Under the pieces are notes generated by a model that worked only from the letters and a program-made list of their open reading frames with translations, ran no database searches and was not told the origin of the DNA. This document shows positions 44,915 through 57,607 of a stretch of DNA of 64,000 nt, piece by piece. A program made the position numbers and the translations under genes. This stretch comes from Primulina eburnea. Its lineage: Eukaryota > Streptophyta > Magnoliopsida > Lamiales > Gesneriaceae. Location of the stretch: contig NW_027331337.1 of NCBI RefSeq assembly GCF_022965805.1, positions 62,001 to 126,000 on the forward strand, given 5' to 3'. Every line of letters begins with the position of its first letter. Within the stretch, counting starts at the first letter, position 1.

Positions 44915-46982
44915 TGTTAGAGTAGGTGCACGTCGAGCCAAGTGTTGGCCGAGTGTTCACAATGAAACTCTATGTATAAACGATCTTTATTTTAATAATA
45001 TTTGAATTTATTAATTTGGCGCATCTTTATCTTTATACCCATGCTAGTTGCATAGATAAAGTCCTTGAATATACAAATAGTAGAAAGAATATGAGATGCT
45101 CATAAGATGAGTATCATGAAACTCATATTTGGAATACTGTATATTCTAAACGGTTCCTAGTCGATTCAGCCGCCATTAAGAAGGAAATAGGCCGCTCGAG
45201 TTAGAGACTAGCATCTGCGATGTGAGTACCATGTTTCATTGGTAGGGGACATTGTGATGTCCGAACATGCAGATAGGTGCTCCTTGTAGAGTGCACTGAA
45301 CAACCCTCTATAAAGGACTTTCCAAGTGGTTCTCACTTATCGAGTGGAAACGTCCTAGTTTATGATTGTACACCATTAGTCCTTATGACCCGGGACAACA
45401 TTGAGACTCTATGTGCTAGCATTTCACTTTGACTTGTTTACCGACTCCTATGGGGTCATCAGGTGGCAAGGTTGGGTGTTACGGCGAAACGTATAGGAGT
45501 CGATGCATTGTAGTCGGGGATTCACCGCTTACCTACGGGTATGGATATCCTATGTGTTTTTCATGTATGTGTGGATTGAAATCTCTGATCAGAGTATGGT
45601 GGTAATTATGAAAGGGGTTTCATAGATTACACCATCGATGCAACCACGACATGACACATAGTATCGATTCATTGACAACTCTCGATAGACCAATAGTTGT
45701 CGAATCGGTCGGGATATATGAGTTGAAGGGACCGTACTGTACGCTAACCATAATTGAATGGTTCTTGCAGGCACTATCATGTGATACCTAGGGAATCACG
45801 TAAGCGATGCTGCTAGGCGTTTAACGTGATTGGTTGGGTACTATCAGACTTGAGTTCTGACGTTCTTACTATCAAGGAGTTGATAAGTAAGAATGGAGCA
45901 ATTGGGGTATGCTCGAATAAGGACATGTTTAGTCCGAATCACATAGAGATGTGAACCCACGGCTAGTTGTATCAATGAACCATTGAGGGCCACACAAGTA
46001 CTGGCTTTGTAAATCCCGATGAGAAATAAAATAGTTCAATGTGTTGAACGGCTTATAAATGTGTTTATAAGCGTTAAGAAAAATAGAAGTATGACTTCTA
46101 AGAGAGAAATATAAATTTTAATTTATGGAAGTGTTCCTAAGATTAAAATTTGGCCAAGTAAATAATGTAGTTGAAAATTGTGATTTTCATAAACATTGTT
46201 GTGGACTAAATTAAATTAATTCAAGTGTTGAATTAATTAAACACTAGTGGACCTAGTAGAGTCTAAATAATTAAATTAATTCAAGTGTTGAATTAATTAT
46301 ATAATATTGAGTCTTGTAGAGCTCAATTAAAATAATTATTTAACTAGTGGGACTTGAATAAATTCAAGTAGTATTTAATTAATCTCAAAAATGTTTGAGA
46401 AAATTAAAATTTAGTCTATGGTTTTTTAATGTGTTAAAAACCATAATATATATGAGAGACATGCTAGGGTTTGCATGCTTGGGAGATCAAGAGTCTTGAA
46501 TACTTTTTAATAAAATAATGCATGGCATGTGGATTACTTTTTGGAGTACCAAGACTCATCTTCCCTCCTCATTCAACTTGACTTGGCCGAAAATTCCTTG
46601 AGTTTTTCTCTCTCATTTTTCAAGTTTTGTTCTTCAATTTTTGGAGAGCAAAAATCATTCTCATTGAAAAATCCTTGAGTTTTTCTAGTGCAAAACTTGA
46701 GGGGATTTACCTTGTTAAGTGGTGGGCCATATTTCTTGAAGGAAAGGAGTTGGAGGCTTGTAGATCTTCAACCAAGAAGAGCTAAAGTATTTATACTTTA
46801 GTTGGTGCCATTACATCAACCTCAAGAGGTTGATAGGTAAATCTTTCTTAAACATCCTATGCATGTTTTTGTAGTTTTTGTAAATATTACACAAATCTTT
46901 TATGGGGGCCGAAATATTTGCTCAAAAATTTATAATTTTTGCTTCCGTTGCGCTTCCGGCCTCCGTAACCGGTCCGCTTTCA
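44915..46982 (+). repeat. LTR of an unrelated retrotransposon inserted in element C
   Basis: Starts TGTTAGAGTAGGTGC exactly where element C RNase H breaks off and ends CCGGTCCGCTTTCA at 46982, followed by a primer-site-like TGGTATCCGAGC (46985-46996). The 2,068-bp AT-rich sequence has no coding frame and contains a repeated TTAATTCAAGTGTTGAATTA segment (near 46218 and 46276). The superfamily cannot be decided without pol; the PBS and TGTTAG start fit a Copia element or a non-autonomous derivative. No second LTR is seen. Confidence 0.7.
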
Positions 46983-47578
46983 AGTGGTATCCGAGCTAAG
47001 GTTACGGTTTTTGTGTAATATGTGCATAATATTATGTTGAGATCGATTTCTAACCGTTTGAGATTTTTTGGTGCAATAAAACTCAAGGACCGAAAATTTT
47101 ACAAAACAAAAAAAATTTTCGGGGCTGCCCGAAATGTGCAGGTTTTTAATAAAAAAAATTAAAAAATTTTGTTGTTGCCGGAATCCGGCGACGGAGCTCC
47201 GGCGACGGCGATGACGACTAGGGTTTCCAAAAGTGTTTTGGTGAATCTTAGTGTCATGGGCCTTGAGATGTTGGGCCATTGGATGGACAACATAATTTGT
47301 GAAATTTAAATGGGCCAAAATATTTTTGGTGAAAAATGAGTTTTGGGCCCTTAAGTTTAAATTTACGATTGTTGCACATATTTTCTCATAAAATAAATAA
47401 TTGAAGTTGGACTTTAATTATTTATAGTAAATTGTGATTTACAAGAAATTCGATTATAAATAAATTAATTTGAAAGTAGACAAAAGTGTTTGTATACTTT
47501 GTTAATTTAATTTATAATTGTGGCGGTTAGTGATTGGATCAAGAAATATAATATTGGATCAATTAATTATAGTGATAA
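46983..47578 (+). mobile_element. Leader region of the inserted element (partial)
   Basis: Begins with the primer-site-like TGGTATCCGAGC (46985-46996) and continues as non-coding sequence, including a GC-rich stretch near 47176-47215 (CCGGCGACGGAGCTCCGG). It ends where element D is inserted at 47579. I recognise no Gag or Pol. Confidence 0.6.
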
Positions 47579-49725
47579 TGTGGGGACCCGGACGCTAATC
47601 ATCTTCTTAATCATCGTTGGGATTTAATTATCAGTTCTGATAAACAGGGTCTAAAAATTTTTCTTTTTAAAATATAAATGCGGAAGGTAATGGCATCTAA
47701 TAATATACATATCTGTATAAAACTACATTTCAGTATAAAGGTACAACACTGTACAACCTAAATCTAAGGTTCAAATACTAATTTCAAGTATTAAAATCAA
47801 ATCTATCCAAGTCCGGAATCACCACGCTAAACTCGTCTTCTCTCGTCGTCTTCTCGACCCTGATCCTCTCCCACCTGTTGTCATGCACACATACAAAACA
47901 AGACAACAGCCGGATAACTCCGGTGAGAATAAATCCCAGTATAAAACTTGGTAAACATGCATATACACATAATAATTCATGAAACATGCTGTCATGCATA
48001 AAAGCAATAACAATAGTAATAGAGTTCATCATCTATGAAATCTAATCTAGCTGAACATGCAACTCAAATCAGATAAGCATGCATATACAATCTAAATCAT
48101 AAACACATGCTATCATGACTGAAAGCAATAATAATGGGTTTCATAGTCTATGAACCCACATCTATAAACACATGCAGTTCTAGTCAAATCATGTCTAGAC
48201 TCGACTCAACTATAACTCTAGGAATCCCGGTGTGAATAAGACGTCACTGGCTGTCACCTACCCAACCACTCGGGGCGACTGTACGTCTTATTCCTAGACT
48301 TCGGTCCGAGCTGTATCGACGGCTGACAATAGGAGTAATGGCTACTCCTAAGTTGAGATACACCAAACGTCTAGAAGTCTGACAATGGCTGTCAAGACTT
48401 TCCTATCTTAGATGCAATGAATAACTATCTGTAAACAAAGCATAATCATATTCATAACTGAATATCACAATTATCTTACATGCTTGAATACAATTCTATA
48501 ATCAAAGCGTAAACATCTCAAAGTATAAATAACAGTCTAGTATGTGATTTTATTGGGAAACTCAAAATGAGATCTCATTTGAGTTGTGGCTTCCCGAATA
48601 TCACATGAATTATACCTTTGTCTTCCTGGTCTGACGAAGACGAAGTCTCGAATCTGTCCATATCAAATCTGAAATGACAATATCAAATACACTGAATCAA
48701 TGTATAACTCCATTCACAAGCTGTTCTGATCAATACTCAACTCAGTATATAATCTGATCAATATCTGAACAATATATAATCTAATTCATATCAATGATAT
48801 CACGATATAATCGAAATCATAACTGAATCTGATCAATCTGAATCAGCTGACGTTTCGACGGAAATAGCAATACAGTCTTATAACTCTGTCAATCTCAATA
48901 TCACAGATATCATATCAGAACTCATAATCAATACCATATTATCATTCTTCTAATTCCAGCATATCAATATCTATCAATTTCAACTCAAGAAACACTGAAA
49001 TCCATAATATAGACATACGGTATAATTTCTTCGATCTGATTTCACATATCTACTGACTAGTCTATTCAGAATACATGAGAATAATTATTTCTCTATTCTT
49101 GAATCAAGAACAATACAATTCTAGTGTTCCATCTCAATCAATATCTTCTGAAAATCAGAACAATTGTATAAACAGTCTATTCTTCAATCTGACTTCGATT
49201 ATACACTATCTACTGCAGCAGAAACACCATATCTGAATCATATTCAACTCTGACAACATCATATTTTCAAAACATCTCAAAACGTAACAAAACTTACGTC
49301 CTTGTGTAGCTCTTGACGAGGAGATCTCAAAACTGTGCTCGGATTAAAAATCGGATGGCCGGATCTTGCACAACCAATTTTCTAAAGCAAAATGAAGCTT
49401 GAGGAATTTTCTTGGAAAGTCTCGTTTCTTTCTTCATGTAGATGCCAAGGGAGATAAGAATATATATCTCAAGCAAGCATGATATGCCAAGTGTCCCACT
49501 CAACTTTCCATATTTGCACTTTAGTCCCTCAACTTTTCACTATTTGCAAATCAGCCCCCCAATAATTACGAAATTGCCATCAAATTTAAATCAAGTATTT
49601 TTCTACTTAATTACAAAATTGCCATCAAATTTAAATCAAGTATTTTTCCACTTAATTACAAAAATGCCATAAAATTTATTTTCTTTTCGGGATCTCATAA
49701 AATTGATAACATCTCGGGCCTTACA
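47579..49725 (-). repeat. Element D 3' LTR (complete)
   Basis: 2,147 bp, with hairpins at 47875-47909 and 48555-48595 and a TATA-like run near 49461-49467. Its U3 lacks the GC-rich palindrome cluster of related LTRs and instead has a 45-bp AT-rich tandem repeat (49563-49678). Confidence 0.88.
49563..49678. repeat. 45-bp tandem repeat in element D U3
   Basis: About 2.6 copies of a unit containing AATTGCCATCAAATTTAAAT, starting at 49563, 49608 and 49653. It occupies the region upstream of the TATA-like run where relatives carry palindromes. Confidence 0.9.
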
Positions 49726-52398
49726 ATTCTCCCCCTCTTAGATCTGAGTTCGTCCTCGAACTCGCAATTAATCAATTCAGATATATCAGAAGAAATTTAT
49801 GCAGAGTTTAAATCAGAAACTCATCTCACTGGATCCATTCTGAAATCTCTTTCTTATATCAACCTCTGATTTCAAGTCTGGAATAAGACTTCATGAAGTA
49901 TACTATCATAATACTTCTTAAACTAACTATGACAAAATCAATCTTGCCATATTGGTTATACAACATCCGTATAAACCAATTACAGTTTATAACAAAACAA
50001 TACCAGTAATTGTTCTCTCATCTGTTTATCCCAATCAAGGATATACTCAATCTTTATCTTTAAATACCAATCGTCATCATCCGACGTTGGTTTATGACAT
50101 TTGTTCTTTCTGAACTATCTTTATCTTCCTTCGAATTTCTTCAAGAGAAATAGAAATCGGTAGTATTCACTGTATACGGTCCTGACTCTAACTATCTCAT
50201 TACCCATCTGGTAGGCTGATAGGTATTGTCACGCAGTGATAATAAGTCATATCAATTAGTGCTAACATCTAGCACTCTATAATTCTACCAAAATCCTCCA
50301 ATATCTGGATAAAATATATTCTGACTGTCTGCCAATTTGTAACATAGTCTGAGAAGAAACTCATGATATACTCTGTCACGAGTACAAAATCAACCAGAAA
50401 ATAACATTCTGATATACTCTATCTCAACATTCTGTTGATTCTGATCATTCCTCTGACATCAATCTGTGTCATCTGGTTTTTGTTTGTACGTTATCTGGTA
50501 CAAACTAATAGATATAGATTGATCAATCTGTCAATCATAATCATATTATCTTACCATCTGAAGTAAATGGCGGTAATTTCATTACGACAGCCATAGAAAT
50601 GCACTCCCATTTCAATTTAGAAATATACAAATTCTATAATAATCTTTTGATATTTATCTTTCTGTCTTTTCTGTTAGCGATTCAAACATATCAGTATGAT
50701 TTCTGCCAATATTTCCGTACCAATTCTATTCTAACTGATTTAATCTGTTTATATCCAAACTGTCTGTTATCCGAATAACAACTGAATCCACTAACGTGCA
50801 TGTCTGACACTATCTGTGATATCTGATTCGAACTATTCGGCACAAACAATCAGTTAATAATATAAATCAAAGAAGAAATACCTACCTGGTATTCGGCTCT
50901 GACTCTCAATGTCAATTCTGTTATACAATTCTGAAACACTCTGACACATTCTGATCTCATTTCTGAACTGCTGTAATTCTTTAAATTAACTCTGATACAA
51001 TTGAACTGTATATAATCTCAACGGTTCACAACAATCTGTATCATATACGGATTCAAAACAACAGTAATATCCAATCAGATACGAAATAGCAGTAACCTAT
51101 ACAGATCTAGTGAGTTCAAAGAACTCATAAACGGTAATCTCTGGCAATAAGATTGCTTCTGATTAATCAAACATGTCTTCATGTCATTCTGATCAACTGT
51201 TATATCTCATCTGCAAATAAAATATGCTCCCCCAAAACAATATAAAATATCTCAAATACTGATTTAGAACAATAACAATACCCAGCAGATATAAAGCAAC
51301 AGTCGGATAAAATAATCTGCCCAATCAGAAAAAATACATTTCTGAAATATCTGATATTTCTGAACTTTCTGGTCTTTCTGACATCAGTCTCGTTCTCAGT
51401 TACTGATCTCTGTCTCAACTGTATCAAAATCTATATCGCATATTCTGAATACAATCTGTTTCAAGCGGAATTTTTATCTGAATAATTTCTGTATACAATA
51501 CTCACAATTCTCAGAATATTCAACAAAATCTTTAAATATTCAGTATAATTTCCAACTACTCGAGTCAATCAACCAGACACTGCAAATATATCCATATATC
51601 ATAGATATAACGAGTATAAATCTTCAAAATATCTCTAAACATACTGAGACATGCCAAAGAGAAACATTACTCCAATGTAACTCCTGTTCAGTATTCTGCT
51701 GTTAATCTTTCAAATCGTTCAATTTGTTCTGTATCATTCTTGATATTCAATATCATTCTGTACTGAATCTACCATACAATCAATATCTGATCTTAATTCA
51801 ATTCTGCAATCTATCTTTCTGATATAAAGCAATCTGAAATCTTATCTGGCAATATCAGACAACTCGTACAATACTGACAGATCTGCCAATATTAAGCTCG
51901 ATTTCAGTATATCTACTGAATACATAAGGATACCATATGTTCCTTTCTGTATCAATCGAGTCATAAACAACACAGATATCAAAGGAATTCGAAATCTAGA
52001 ATCCTTACTGTGAATCTCTACTCATCAGCCATATCTGGTCTGACTCTTACCATTTATGGAAAAATTCTACAATATGTCTGTACTTGTTCAGCATATGCTT
52101 ATCAATAATGCGTTCAAATCAGGAACACAAGTACATCATAAGCTATTTCTATTTCATTCTCATCTTACTGTAGTATACAATATATACAGAAATCTCTGAT
52201 ATCAACACTTCCTCAACAAGCAAGGACATCAATACTACAGTACATACAAACCCAACAGATACAGCATATCTCCATGCAACTCAGTCAAAGATATTCTTAA
52301 CAAATGCATTAGTATATATCAATACATATGCAATAGAATCATAAAGACTAGTACCTGTTGTGAATTCTGAATCTGTGGTTTCAAGTGAACTCTGTTCC
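49726..52398 (-). pseudogene. Element D pol remnant
   Basis: Non-coding now. It starts (element 3' end) with a polypurine tract, TAAGAGGGGGAGAAT on the minus strand (49740-49726). Reverse-complement pieces match family B pol remnants: CCAACGTCGGATGATGACG near 50066-50085 corresponds to 16671, and the linker near 51895-51960 (CTTATGTATTCAGTAGAT) corresponds to 15670. Stops and indels are dense, and I could not identify intact RT or RNase H motifs. No gene is visible on the plus strand either. Confidence 0.7.
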
Positions 52399-53298
52399 CT
52401 ACGATCTTCGGGAACGCTTCTGGGGACAAACTTTAGCAAAGTGTCCAGGCTGTCCACAAATATTGCATCTACCAGTTACTCCCTGGCATTGTTCGGTGGA
52501 ATGTCGTCCTCCGCAACTTCTGCAATACACTCCAGTATAACTTGGACCAGAAACACTAGAGCTAGATGAATCGCTTCCTAGCTTCTTGAATGGCTTCTTT
52601 CGAGCTTTCAGCACATCTTGCTTCCCACTCGTACTGCCGTGATCATATCGAAGAGGGGATTGCTGTGTCTGAAGTGGCTTCACACACAACCTTGTCAATT
52701 GTCTAATCAGACTCGCCTCAGCTCTCTTCGCTCTACTCAGGATGTCAGCAAAATGGTAAGGTCGCTGCAAATTCATAAATGCAACTACCTCTGAGTTCAA
52801 CCCTCTGATGAACTGATTTACTATAGCTTCATCATTTCCAGCTAAATGAGGAGCAAAATGCAGTAGAGTAGAGAATTTAGCAATATATTGGTCAGTATTC
52901 AGCGGCCCTTGGCTCAAATTCTCAAACTCTAATTTCTTGTCCTCTCGGTACGAAGCTGAGAAAAATCTTCGATAGAATTCAGTTCTGAATATTTCCCACG
53001 ACATCACTGTACCTCTCTGTGCCCACATTCTTCTACTGGTAATCCACCAACTCCTGGCGGCTTCTCGTAACTGATAAGGCACCATTTGAACCTTCTGTTC
53101 ATCTGTACAGTCAAGTAAATCGAACAAGATTTCTATATCATCAAACCAGTTCTGACAATCTTCAGATGTCTCGGTACCATTCAGAACCGGCGGCTGTAAT
53201 AACTCAAATTCCTTTATCTTTTCTTCTAACTGAGTTTCTGATACATCTCTCTGTTCAGACGAAGTACTGCCCTTTTCTGAAATTCTTCGAGGCGGTAT
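52399..53298 (-). pseudogene. Element D gag (start codon lost)
   Basis: On the minus strand the frame is open for 299 codons from the position of the family start codon (53298-53296), where ATG has become ATA: the text reads I/M-PPRRISEKG, aligned with MPPRRIPEQG of family B. The first remaining in-frame ATG is at 53127. It has a full gag domain (EAARSWWITSRRM, IFRTEFYRRFFSASYREDKK, FAPHLAGNDEAIVNQFIRGL), then CRSCGGRHSTEQC and the CCHC knuckle CNICGQPGHFAKVC near the C terminus. The frame ends PQKRSRRS and does not continue into protease. The upstream part would not be translated from the original start. Confidence 0.88.
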
Positions 53299-53645
53299 AT
53301 CTGAATATCAAACAGATTAGTACACCATCTATACAATCTGTCTCAGCCCTCCCCTAATCATATACCTCTGATTCAGACTCGGTTCTGATCCAGGCTTAGT
53401 AATTACATGCTGCAAACAACTCAGATAACAAGCAACATGTAATAGGGAAAGCAATAAATCATGCTAGCACACACAATTTAGTCAACATTGAAATAAATCT
53501 CATGCTAGCAATCACATGCAAGGACAAAAAAATTCAATCTACCCAGCTCATTCTCTGCTGTCTCAGTCTGAAGAATGTATCAACTCTGATTATCTCAATC
53601 TAAAGGATTTATCGTTCTGATAATCTAAGTCTAAAGGAACTATCA

Positions 53646-53657
53646 GCTCTGATACCA
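53646..53657 (-). promoter_or_regulatory. Primer-binding site, element D
   Basis: TGGTATCAGAGC on the minus strand, five bases inside the 5' LTR. Confidence 0.9.
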
Positions 53658-53662
53658 CCTGT

Positions 53663-55042
53663 TGTGGGGACCCGGACGCTAATCATCTTCTTAATCATCG
53701 TTGGGATTTAATTATCAGTTCTGATAAACAGGGTCTAAAAATTTTTCTTTTTAAAATATAAATGCGGAAGGTAATGGCATCTAATAATATACATATCTGT
53801 ATAAAACTACATTTCAGTATAAAGGTACAACACTGTACAACCTAAATCTAAGGTTCAAATACTAATTTCAAGTATTAAAATCAAATCTATCCAAGTCCGG
53901 AATCACCACGCTAAACTCGTCTTCTCTCGTCGTCTTCTCGACCCAGATCCTCTCCCACCTGTTGTCATGCACACATACAAAACAAGACAACAGCCGGATA
54001 ACTCCGGTGAGAATAAATCCCAGTATAAAACATGGTAAACATGCATATACACATAATAATTCATGAAACATGCTGTCATGCATAAAAGCAATAACAATAG
54101 TAATAGAGTTCATCATCTATGAAATCTAATCTAGCTGAACATGCAACTCAAATCAGATAAGCATGCATATACAATCTAAATCATAAACACATGCTATCAT
54201 GACTGAAAGCAATAATAATGGGTTTCATAGTCTATGAACCCACATCTATAAACACATGCAGTTTTAGTCAAATCATGTCTAGACTCGACTCAACTATAAC
54301 TCTAGGGATCCCGGTGTGAATAAGACGTCACTGGCTGTCACCTACCCAACCACTCGGGGCGACTGTACGTCTTATTCCTAGACTTCGGTCCGAGCTGTAT
54401 CGACGGCTGACAATAGGAGTAATGGCTACTCCTAAGTTGAGATACACCGAACGTCTAGAAGTCTGACAATGGCTGTCAAGACTTTCCTATCTTAGATGCA
54501 ATGAATAACTATCTGTAAACAAAGCATAATCATATTCATAACTGAATATCACAATTATCTTACATGCTTGAATACAATTCTATAATCAAAGCGTAAACAT
54601 CTCAAAGTATAAATAACAGTCTAGTATGTGATTTTATTGGGAAACTCAAAATGAGATCTCATTTGAGTTGTGGCTTCCCGAATATCACATGAATTATACC
54701 TTTGTCTTCCTGGTCTGACGAAGACGAAGTCTCGAATCTGTCCATATCAAATCTGAAATGACAATATCAAATACACTGAATCAATGTATAACTCCATTCA
54801 CAAGCTGTTCTGATCAATACTCAACTCAGTATATAATCTGATCAATATCTGAACAATATATAATCTAATTCATATCAATGATATCACGATATAATCGAAA
54901 TCATAACTGAATCTGATCAATCTGAATCAGCTGACGTTTCGACGGAAATAGCAATACAGTCTTATAACTCTGTCAATCTCAATATCACAGATATCATATC
55001 AGAACTCATAATCAATACCATATTATCATTCTTCTAATTCCA
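53663..55042 (-). repeat. Element D 5' LTR, truncated
   Basis: Matches the left LTR from its TGTGGGGACC end through both hairpins (second at 54639-54679). It stops at TTCTAATTCCA near 55042, equivalent to about 48963 in the left LTR. About 760 bp of U3 are missing. Confidence 0.88.
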
Positions 55043-56050
55043 TCGAGGAATAGTGATGCTATTTGGGTAGTGGTGGATCGACTCACCAAGTCTGCTCATT
55101 TTCTGCCTTATAACCGTGACTTCACTTTCGATCGGATGGCTCGCTTGTACATTCAAGAGATTGTACGTTTGCATGGAGTGCCAGTCAGTATTGTTAGTGA
55201 CAGGGATCCTCGTTTTACCTCACGATTTTGGGGTAGTTTCCAGTCAGCATTGGGCACTTCACTGAGTCTGAGTACTGCTTATCATCCGGAGACTGACGGT
55301 CAGTCAGAGAGGACTATCCGTACGCTTGAGGATATGTTGCGAGCCTGTGTTATGGATTTCGGACCCGCTTGGCAGGATCATTTGCCTTTGATTGAGTTCG
55401 CGTACAACAACAGCTACCATCGTAGTATTGGTATGGCACCATTTGAGGCGTTGTATGGGCGACGTTGTCGTACTCCATTATTCTGGGATGAAGTTGGGGA
55501 ACGACATGTTGAGGGACCGGAGTTAGTCCAGCAGGCTATTGATAAAGTTGCAGTAATCAAGAAGCGGATTAAGATTGCCCAGGATCGACAGGCTAGTTAT
55601 GCGAACACCAAGCGGCGACCTCTTTATTTTCAGCCAGGTGAGAAAGTGTTTCTCGGAGTTTCTCCTTTTCGCAGGATTTTGAGATTTGGTCTCAAGGGTA
55701 AGCTATCTCCGAGATTTATTGGTCCTTTTGAGATTCTGGAATGTGTGGGAGATTTGGCTTACAGACTTGCATTGCCGCCATACTTATCAAGTATTCACGA
55801 TGTGTTCCACGTATCTTTGTTGAGACGATATGTAGCAGATGAGTCACACATTTTACATTAATCTGAAGTTCAACTTGAATCGGATTTGTCTTACGTGGAG
55901 CGACCAGTTCAGATTCTCGATCGCAAAGATAAGGTGTTGCGGAATAAGATCATTCCTCTTGTCTTAGTTCAGTGGCAGCGTAGAGGCACTGAAGAAGCCA
56001 CTTGGGAGCTAGAGAGTCGTATGCGTTCGGAGCATCCAGAGCTCTTTTGA
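55040..56050 (+). pseudogene. Element E integrase and chromodomain-like tail (5'-truncated)
   Basis: Ty3/gypsy integrase, the enzyme that inserts element DNA. The open frame begins at the junction (SRNSDAIWVVVDRLTKSAHF). It continues through the core (VRLHGVPVSIVSDRDPRF with the second catalytic Asp, HPETDGQSERTIRTLEDML with the Glu) and the C-terminal domain (FQPGEKVFL, LSPRFIGPFEIL, IHDVFHVSLLRRYV). The first catalytic Asp and the zinc-binding N terminus are lost. A TAA at 55859-55861 replaces a usual Pro codon; the same frame then runs on to 56050 with SDLSYVERPVQILDRKDKV, EEATWELESRMRSEHPELF. This tail is typical of plant chromoviruses. It belongs to the LTR at 56213, not to element C. 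Confidence 0.9.
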
Positions 56051-56197
56051 GTTGTACTGTAGTTGTACTATGGATGTATGTATGTTTTCCGTTGTAATCC
56101 AATTATCAGTTGTGTTTGGCAACAATTGAGATGTAATAACAATGTTGTTATTTCAGTTTTGTTCATCCTATAAACTTGATTTCGAGGACGAAATCTT

Positions 56198-56212
56198 TTA
56201 AGGGGGGGAGAA
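56198..56212 (+). promoter_or_regulatory. Polypurine tract, element E
   Basis: AAGGGGGGGAGAA directly precedes the LTR start. Upstream, 56051-56197 is untranslated sequence containing a TCGAGGACGAAATC motif common near the 3' end of such elements. Confidence 0.85.
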
Positions 56213-56269
56213 TGTAGTAACCCGATTCCTAATTTGAGTTAATTATCGGATTAATTATATTTTCGGTGG

Positions 56270-56552
56270 GATCGGAAGGACCGAACAAGTTCGGATCGTC
56301 CGAGGAGTTCGGATCGTCCGATGAGTTCGGATCGTCCGAGCCAGGTGTCGGACCGTCCGAGACAGGTGGTTGGACACGTGGAAGGATTCTGGACACGTGG
56401 TAAGGTTCGGATCATCCGATTGGGGTTCGGATCGTCCGAGACAGGTGGCTGTACTCGTGGAAGTCATGCAAGGATCGGATCGTCCGATCAGAGTTCGGAC
56501 CGTCCGAAGTGTGCCGGATCGGAGCTTCCGAAATGGTTCGGATCGTCCGAAC
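56270..56552. repeat. TCGGATCGTCCGA motif cluster in element E U3
   Basis: About ten copies of the near-palindrome TTCGGATCGTCCGA or variants (TCGGACCGTCCGA, TCGGAGCTTCCGA) directly upstream of the TATA box. Confidence 0.92.
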
Positions 56553-56558
56553 ATTGAC

Positions 56559-56567
56559 TATAAATAG
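56559..56567 (+). promoter_or_regulatory. TATA box of element E LTR
   Basis: TATAAATAG seven bases after the last TCCGA motif, a textbook plant TATA box; transcription would start near 56590-56600. Confidence 0.75.
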
Positions 56568-57607
56568 AGGCGCGAGGCTTCATTTGTGACTCGCCAATTC
56601 AGAGAGTTCCATAGCATTTCAGTCGTTTCTGTGAGATTCTAGTCTTTTTCCGAGGTTCGGGCACTAGCGGGGAGCTGCTGGTCTTGTAGCGGAGCTGTGC
56701 TCTAGTTGGGAGCTAGCGGCATCAGTGGGCTAGCGACGGACGAAGGCTTGGACTAGACCTGTTGTCTGGTTATTCCAGTGGATTAGGATTGCTGTGATAG
56801 AGGTACGAAAGTACTATCCGAGATATCCTGGTCGAGTATACATTCTTATATGTGTTGCATGATTATGTGGTGCATTGATATATGTCATATGATGCATGCT
56901 ATTATGTCACGTTTATTACTGCACGTTGCATTTCATGTTGAGCCGTATCTCCTTCGAGATAGCCTTTACTGTTGAGCTGTATCTCTTTCGAGATAAGCTA
57001 TATCTTGTGGGGCCGCTCAGCCCTATCTTGTCTTGTGGACGCATGGACACCGAGAGTACACAGTGGCCGACGGGTCGGGAGGGCTTCGGTGATCCGGGAC
57101 ATTTTAGGTCCACGTCTGTTCTTGCAGTGGATGCAGTGACCCAGAGGTTGTACCGCGCGGCACTATCCACTTGGCGCCTCTAGACTGAGCATTTTGAGAT
57201 CCTTTGTTACTCCTATTTCTTGACTACCCTGGTATCATATCATAGCATGTGCATTTCATATAGGTTTGTATACTCATGCTTTTGTACTGGGCGTTCTTAT
57301 CGCTCACGTCCTCGGTTTTGTTTATCTTGGACACCCCATTTCCACGGGGCAGGCCTCAGGTTGGATGGCTCAGGAGGAGCAGGAGGAGGACATTGAGTAG
57401 CTGGTTGGTTTAGTTTTCGGTGTTTTCCATTTGATTTGATATGATTGTAGCAGATACTTTCAGTTAGTTGAGTATTTTGGATTTCGATTGGGTTGTATAA
57501 ACTATTGTTGTTAACCATATTTCCGCTGTTATCTCTGATTTTTATTAATTAAGTTAATTGCATGCTTAGTTCTCAACTAGTAGGTGATTCTGGAACGGGT
57601 CACTACA

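Larger units (their letters stand above)
47579..55042 (-). mobile_element. Element D, minus-strand LTR retrotransposon (5' LTR truncated)
   Basis: Read on the minus strand: 5' LTR (55042-53663, truncated at its outer end), primer-binding site, gag, decayed pol, polypurine tract, full 3' LTR (49725-47579). The LTRs begin TGTAAGGCCCGAG and end GGTCCCCACA on the minus strand. The two LTRs agree closely over the shared part. The outer end of the right LTR is lost at a junction with element E, so the target duplication cannot be checked. Confidence 0.88.
56213..57607 (+). repeat. Element E 3' LTR
   Basis: 1,395 bp starting TGTAGTAACCCG and ending GGGTCACTACA, with mirrored termini TGTAGT/ACTACA. 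It carries a TTCGGATCGTCCGA cluster (56270-56552), a strong TATA box (56559-56567) and a doubled GTATCTC(C/T)TTCGAGATA segment (56944-56996). The right flank is atatg (57608-57612); the left end of the element is lost. Confidence 0.88.

Noticed and set aside
46980..47318. Minus-strand 112-residue frame in the leader of the inserted element
   Set aside because: No recognisable domain; it overlaps the primer-site region and AT-rich leader.
41888..55861. Element C RT at 43263 and integrase at 55070 as one nested element
   Set aside because: The integrase is followed by an LTR starting TGTAGTAACCC, unlike the LTR before C (ending GGTCCCCACA), so they are different elements.
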